Source: Alphaproteobacteria bacterium UBA6324
GTDB taxonomy: Bacteria > Pseudomonadota > Alphaproteobacteria > CAAGCB01 > CAG-977
NCBI GenBank assembly: GCA_002439085.1
Contig: DJSW01000018.1
Span: 1-64,000 of the forward strand
Direction: 5' to 3'
DNA length: 64,000 nucleotides
In this document: piece after piece, positions 60,534 through 64,000 of the stretch
Numbering within the stretch: the first letter of the stretch is position 1
How the letters are laid out: every line of letters begins with the position of its first letter
The notes under the pieces: model-generated
Seen by the model: the letters and a program-made list of their open reading frames with translations, nothing else
Told to the model about the DNA's origin: nothing
Databases searched by the model: none
Position numbers and translations under genes: made by a program

Positions 60534-61198
60534 TGTCCGATTGCGCCGATTTGTTTCCCGTTTTAGGGTACGCCTTTAAAAATCAAAAACTGCTGAAACA
60601 GGCGCTGACGCTGGGGTTCAGCAAGCATTTCTCCGGCTATGAACGGTTGGAGTTTCTGGGCGACCGCGTTTTGGGCGTCAGCGTTGCGGAAATGCTGTTT
60701 TCCAATTATCCCAAGGAACCGGAGGGCGATCTGGCGCGCCGGTTTTCCGATTTGACGCGGGCGGAAACCTTGGCCGACATCGCGCGGGAATTGCGGTTCG
60801 ACAAATACCTGACATCGGCCGAACCGTCCAACAAACCGGAATTGACAAAGGCTGTTTTGTCCGACGTGTGCGAAGCCGTTATCGCCGCGCTGTATCTGGA
60901 CGGCGGGTTCGATGTCGCGCGCGCTTTCGTCATGAAATACTGGACGGAACCGATGAAGCGATATCAGGCGCCGCCGGTCGATTCCAAAACGAAACTGCAG
61001 GAATGGACGCAGGCTAAAAAGCTACCTTTGCCGGTTTACACCGAACTGGATCGGACGGGCCCCGCCCACGCGCCCGTCTTCGTTATGCGCGTTTGCGTCG
61101 AGGGATACGCCCCCGTTCAGGCCAAAGGCGCGTCGAAACGCGAAGCGTCGCAGGCGGCCGCCGCCGAATTTTTGGAAAGGCTGGGCAAAAATGGCTGA
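60533..61198 (+). CDS. rnc: Ribonuclease III
   Basis: A 221-residue RNase III cleaving double-stranded RNA in rRNA and mRNA processing. The catalytic signature ERLEFLGDRVLGVSVAEMLF, the second acidic site (SDVCEAVIAALYLDGG) and a C-terminal dsRNA-binding domain (about 155-220) are complete. It overlaps era by 8 bases. Confidence 0.96.
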   Translation: MSDCADLFPVLGYAFKNQKLLKQALTLGFSKHFSGYERLEFLGDRVLGVSVAEMLFSNYPKEPEGDLARRFSDLTRAETLADIARELRFDKYLTSAEPSNKPELTKAVLSDVCEAVIAALYLDGGFDVARAFVMKYWTEPMKRYQAPPVDSKTKLQEWTQAKKLPLPVYTELDRTGPAHAPVFVMRVCVEGYAPVQAKGASKREASQAAAAEFLERLGKNG

Positions 61199-62081
61199 GA
61201 AGTGCGGTTTTGTAACGCTTTTGGGCGCGCCGAACGCCGGAAAATCGACGCTGGTCAACTATATGGTCGGTGCAAAAGTGTCGATCGTTTCGCCCAAAGT
61301 CCAGACGACGCGGTCGCGCGTGCGCGGCATCGTGGTCAAGGGGGACTGCGAAATCGTTTTGATCGACACGCCGGGGATATTCAAACCCAAACGCCGTTTG
61401 GATCGCGCAATGGTCGCCGCCGCGTGGCAGGAAGCCGAGTATTCCGACGTTCGCCTGCTATTGGTTGACGCCAAGCGCGGCATTGACGACGACACGCGTT
61501 CGATTATAGATTCTCTGGTTAAAAACAAGCAGAAATGCGTTCTGGTCTTGAACAAAACGGATCTGGTCAAACCGGCAAAACTGGTTGAACTTTCCGCCGA
61601 ATTGAATAAATCCGCGCTGTTTTCGGAAACGTTCATGCTGTCCGCCGCGACGGGCGAGGGCGTCGATACGTTGGAGGAACACCTGCTTTCCCGTATGCCC
61701 GACGGTCCGTTCATGTTCCCCGCCGATCAGGTTTCCGACCTGCCGGACAAATTGCTGGCGGCGGAAATCACGCGCGAAAAGCTTTATATGAACCTGAATC
61801 AGGAATTGCCCTATATCAGCACGGTTCAAACGGAATCGTTCAAAGAGGACGACAAGGGCATCCGGATCGACCAAACGATTTATGTTGAAAAAAACAATCA
61901 AAAACAAATCGTTATCGGCAAAAACGGAACCATGATCAAAAAAATCGGAACACAGGCGCGGCAAGAGTTGGAAAAGTTGTTCGATTGCCGCGTCCATTTG
62001 TTCCTGTTCGTCAAAGTCCGCGAAAAATGGGAGGATAATCCCGAACATTACCGCGCGTGGGGATTGGATTTCAATGCCTGA
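61191..62081 (+). CDS. era: GTPase Era
   Basis: A 296-residue GTPase needed for 30S ribosome assembly. G1 is GAPNAGKST (10-18), G3 DTPG, G4 NKTD. A C-terminal KH domain (about 200-290, with IVIGKNGTMIKKIGTQARQE) binds 16S rRNA. It overlaps rnc upstream and recO downstream by 8 bases each. Confidence 0.97.
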   Translation: MAEKCGFVTLLGAPNAGKSTLVNYMVGAKVSIVSPKVQTTRSRVRGIVVKGDCEIVLIDTPGIFKPKRRLDRAMVAAAWQEAEYSDVRLLLVDAKRGIDDDTRSIIDSLVKNKQKCVLVLNKTDLVKPAKLVELSAELNKSALFSETFMLSAATGEGVDTLEEHLLSRMPDGPFMFPADQVSDLPDKLLAAEITREKLYMNLNQELPYISTVQTESFKEDDKGIRIDQTIYVEKNNQKQIVIGKNGTMIKKIGTQARQELEKLFDCRVHLFLFVKVREKWEDNPEHYRAWGLDFNA

Positions 62082-62820
62082 ATGGTCGGACAACGCGATC
62101 GTCGTCGGCGTCGTGAAATTCGCCGAACGGGACGCGGTTGTCACCTTTTTGACACAAAACCACGGCCGGCACAACGGGTTGTGCAAAGGCGCGTTTTCCA
62201 AACGCCTGTCCGGCGTCGTGCAGGTCGGAAATCTGGTTCAAATTCATTGGAACGCCCGATTGGAAGAGCATTTGGGAACGGTCAGGGTCGAACCGGCGAA
62301 CGCGTTTTGCGCGGCGGTGTTGAACGATCCCGACCGCTTGACCGCTTTGTCGTGCCTGTGCGCGATGTGTTCTTTGCTGCCGGAACGTGAAAACGTCGGG
62401 GACTTTTTTCAAAAAACGGTGGAACAGCTGGCCTTGCTGCCCTATGACGGGTGGGCGGAACGCTATGCCAGATGGGAGGTCGAGCTGTTGAAAGTGTTGG
62501 GGTTCGGGTTGGATCTGTCCGTTTGCGCCGCGACGGGGACGACGCGCGATCTGGCCTACGTTTCCCCGAAATCCGGCCGCGCCGTCAGCCGCGACGCCGG
62601 CGCCCCGTGGCGCGACAGGCTGTTGGAGCTGCCCGCTTTTTTAACGGACGCGGACGCGGCGGCGCAAAGCGTTGACGAAATTAAAAAAGCGTTAAAATTA
62701 ACAGGATTTTTCCTTGAAAACCATGTCCTAAAAACGATAGACTGCACTATTCCCGCCGTCAGGGGGCGGCTGATCGAACGGTTGTCCCGACGCGAAACGG
62801 TAGATATGCAGGTGCTGTAA
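62074..62820 (+). CDS. recO: DNA repair protein RecO
   Basis: A 248-residue RecO, which loads RecA together with RecR. The N-terminal OB fold (about 1-80, with NAIVVGVVKFAERDAVVTFL and GLCKGAFSKR) and a helical C-terminal half are present. No zinc-binding cysteine cluster is apparent. It follows era as in many alphaproteobacteria and ends one base before parC. Confidence 0.92.
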   Translation: MPEWSDNAIVVGVVKFAERDAVVTFLTQNHGRHNGLCKGAFSKRLSGVVQVGNLVQIHWNARLEEHLGTVRVEPANAFCAAVLNDPDRLTALSCLCAMCSLLPERENVGDFFQKTVEQLALLPYDGWAERYARWEVELLKVLGFGLDLSVCAATGTTRDLAYVSPKSGRAVSRDAGAPWRDRLLELPAFLTDADAAAQSVDEIKKALKLTGFFLENHVLKTIDCTIPAVRGRLIERLSRRETVDMQVL

Positions 62821-62821
62821 A

Positions 62822-64000
62822 ATGAACGAAGCTGAACAGATTAAAGAAACAAAAATGGCGGAAGCCTTGGGGGAACGATACCTCGCCTATGCGATGTCAA
62901 CGATCGTTTCCCGTTCGCTGCCCGATGTGCGCGACGGTTTGAAACCCGTCCACCGGCGGTTGCTGTACGCCATGAACGCCCTGCATCTGGATCCCGAATC
63001 GGGATTTAAAAAATGCGCCCGCGTTGTCGGCGACGTGATCGGTAAATACCATCCTCACGGCGACACGGCCGTTTATGAAACGATGGTGCGGTTGGCGCAG
63101 GATTTCGCCGTGCGCTATCCGTTGGTCGAGGGGCAGGGGAACTTCGGCAACATCGACGGGGACAGCGCCGCCGCCATGCGTTACACCGAAGCGCGCCTGA
63201 CCGAAGTCGCCGAAGCCATTATGGACGGTTTGAACGACGGAACGGTCGATTTCCGTCCGACCTATTCCGGCGAAGACATCGAACCCGTCGTGATGCCGTG
63301 CGCTTTTCCGAACCTGTTGGCCAACGGGTCGGCCGGCATCGCCGTCGGCATGGCGACGAACGTGCCGCCCCATAATGTCGGCGAACTGGCGGACGCTTTG
63401 CAGCTGTTGATTAAAAAGCCCGACTGCGCGATCGCCGATCTGATGAAATTCGTGCGCGGCCCCGACTTTCCGACCGGCGGCGAAATCGTCGAAAGCCCCG
63501 AAAGCATCCTGAAGACCTACGAAACGGGACGCGGCGCGATGCGTTTGCGCGCGAAATGGGAAAAGGACGAGCTGTCCCACGGGCTGTACCAGATCATCGT
63601 GACCGAAATTCCCTATATGGTCAAAAAATCTGAACTGATCACAAAAATCGCCAAGCTTTTAATGGAAAAGAAGCTGCCGTTTCTGGCCGACATCCGCGAT
63701 GAATCCGCGGAAAACGTGCGGATCGTCCTTGAACCGAAAAACCGCAACATCGAACCCGAACAGTTGATGGCGCATCTGTTCCGCCTGACGGATATGCAGG
63801 TGAATTTCAATATGAACATGAACGTGCTGGACAAGGACGGCGTGCCGCGCGTCATGGATTTGAAACAGGTTTTGCAGGCTTTTCTGGATCACCGTCAGGA
63901 TGTGCTGATCCGCCGTTCCAATTTCCGTTTGGACAAGATCAACCACCGCATGGAAGTGCTGGAAGGTTTCCTTGTCGCGTATTTGAATTTGGACGAGGTC
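62822..64000 (+). CDS. parC: DNA topoisomerase IV subunit A (partial, runs off window)
   Basis: The first 393 codons of ParC, open to the window end, so the C-terminal part is cut off by the window. The catalytic tyrosine is Y121 in AAMRYTEARL. The quinolone-determining region reads HPHGDTAVYETMV, with threonine where many enzymes have serine. SGFKKCARVVGDVIGKYHPH is the alphaproteobacterial ParC form and, with the position after recO, separates it from GyrA. ATG 62822 follows the recO stop by one base. Confidence 0.94.
   Translation, partial: MNEAEQIKETKMAEALGERYLAYAMSTIVSRSLPDVRDGLKPVHRRLLYAMNALHLDPESGFKKCARVVGDVIGKYHPHGDTAVYETMVRLAQDFAVRYPLVEGQGNFGNIDGDSAAAMRYTEARLTEVAEAIMDGLNDGTVDFRPTYSGEDIEPVVMPCAFPNLLANGSAGIAVGMATNVPPHNVGELADALQLLIKKPDCAIADLMKFVRGPDFPTGGEIVESPESILKTYETGRGAMRLRAKWEKDELSHGLYQIIVTEIPYMVKKSELITKIAKLLMEKKLPFLADIRDESAENVRIVLEPKNRNIEPEQLMAHLFRLTDMQVNFNMNMNVLDKDGVPRVMDLKQVLQAFLDHRQDVLIRRSNFRLDKINHRMEVLEGFLVAYLNLDEV

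Noticed and set aside
1..64000. CRISPR arrays, tRNA or rRNA genes, insertion sequences
   Set aside because: No regularly spaced direct repeats, no TTCGA-type tRNA arms with acceptor pairing, no rRNA stretches and no transposase-like proteins were seen.

Overview
The window is chromosomal DNA of an alphaproteobacterium, most likely an uncultured anaerobic or fermentative (host/gut-type) lineage. The evidence for the class is gene content and order. A pcm-like gene, tolC, a PopZ gene and valS are consecutive. dgt, argS, a SPOR protein, nagZ, tatABC and serS follow one another. A CcrM methyltransferase lies beside RNase HII, and rpoZ-rsh-acpS-lepB-rnc-era-recO-parC closes the window. The evidence for anaerobic life is a complete 1180-residue pyruvate:ferredoxin/flavodoxin oxidoreductase (nifJ) and the [FeFe]-hydrogenase maturase hydF. 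The genus cannot be read from the sequence, and no rRNA, tRNA or CRISPR array was seen.

Layout. 1-7.4 kb: pcm-like, tolC, popZ, valS, a secreted protein and a hexapeptide acetyltransferase. 7.4-11.2 kb: a MATE exporter behind a leader with an intrinsic terminator, then a CorC-type transporter and exonuclease III on the minus strand. 11.3-13.3 kb: two secreted proteins with HExxH motifs. 13.3-21.4 kb: a long housekeeping run from dgt to serS, in which scpAB is replaced by a site-2 protease whose frame runs without a stop into tatA. 21.5-22.5 kb: an unidentified structured RNA and a cysteine-rich secreted protein. 22.5-25.5 kb (minus): hydF, small genes and a putative zincin. 25.6-28.6 kb: a secreted protein plus a TolC-like lipoprotein. 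28.6-31.4 kb (minus): small genes, a second structured RNA, an HNH-like protein and a degenerate GGDEF protein. 31.6-38 kb: sufBCDS-sufT and a secreted adenosine deaminase. 38-42.7 kb (minus): ankyrin-like protein, two zincin paralogs, ccrM, rnhB. 42.7-46.5 kb: nifJ behind a switch-like leader. 46.5-48.3 kb: a YczE-type membrane protein and a divergent LysR regulator. 48.3-50.1 kb: a clearly AT-rich two-gene SIR2 cassette, probably anti-phage. 50.4-56.6 kb: uridine phosphorylase, an outer membrane barrel, a PIG-L deacetylase, an MFS exporter, htpX, a family-5-like uracil-DNA glycosylase and a NYN protein. 56.8-64 kb: rpoZ to parC, with parC running off the end.

How it fits together. The suf operon supplies Fe-S clusters to PFOR, the hydrogenase maturase and the DNA glycosylase. 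PFOR and a hydrogenase encoded elsewhere would let pyruvate oxidation dispose of electrons as hydrogen. A secreted adenosine deaminase and uridine phosphorylase suggest nucleoside scavenging. The most unusual items are two unassigned structured RNAs (21.5 and 29.1 kb), the SIR2 cassette, the M50-TatA in-frame fusion, a family of three proteins sharing HExxH-X27-E, and several genes (MATE, nifJ, udp, valS) preceded by intrinsic terminators inside their leaders.
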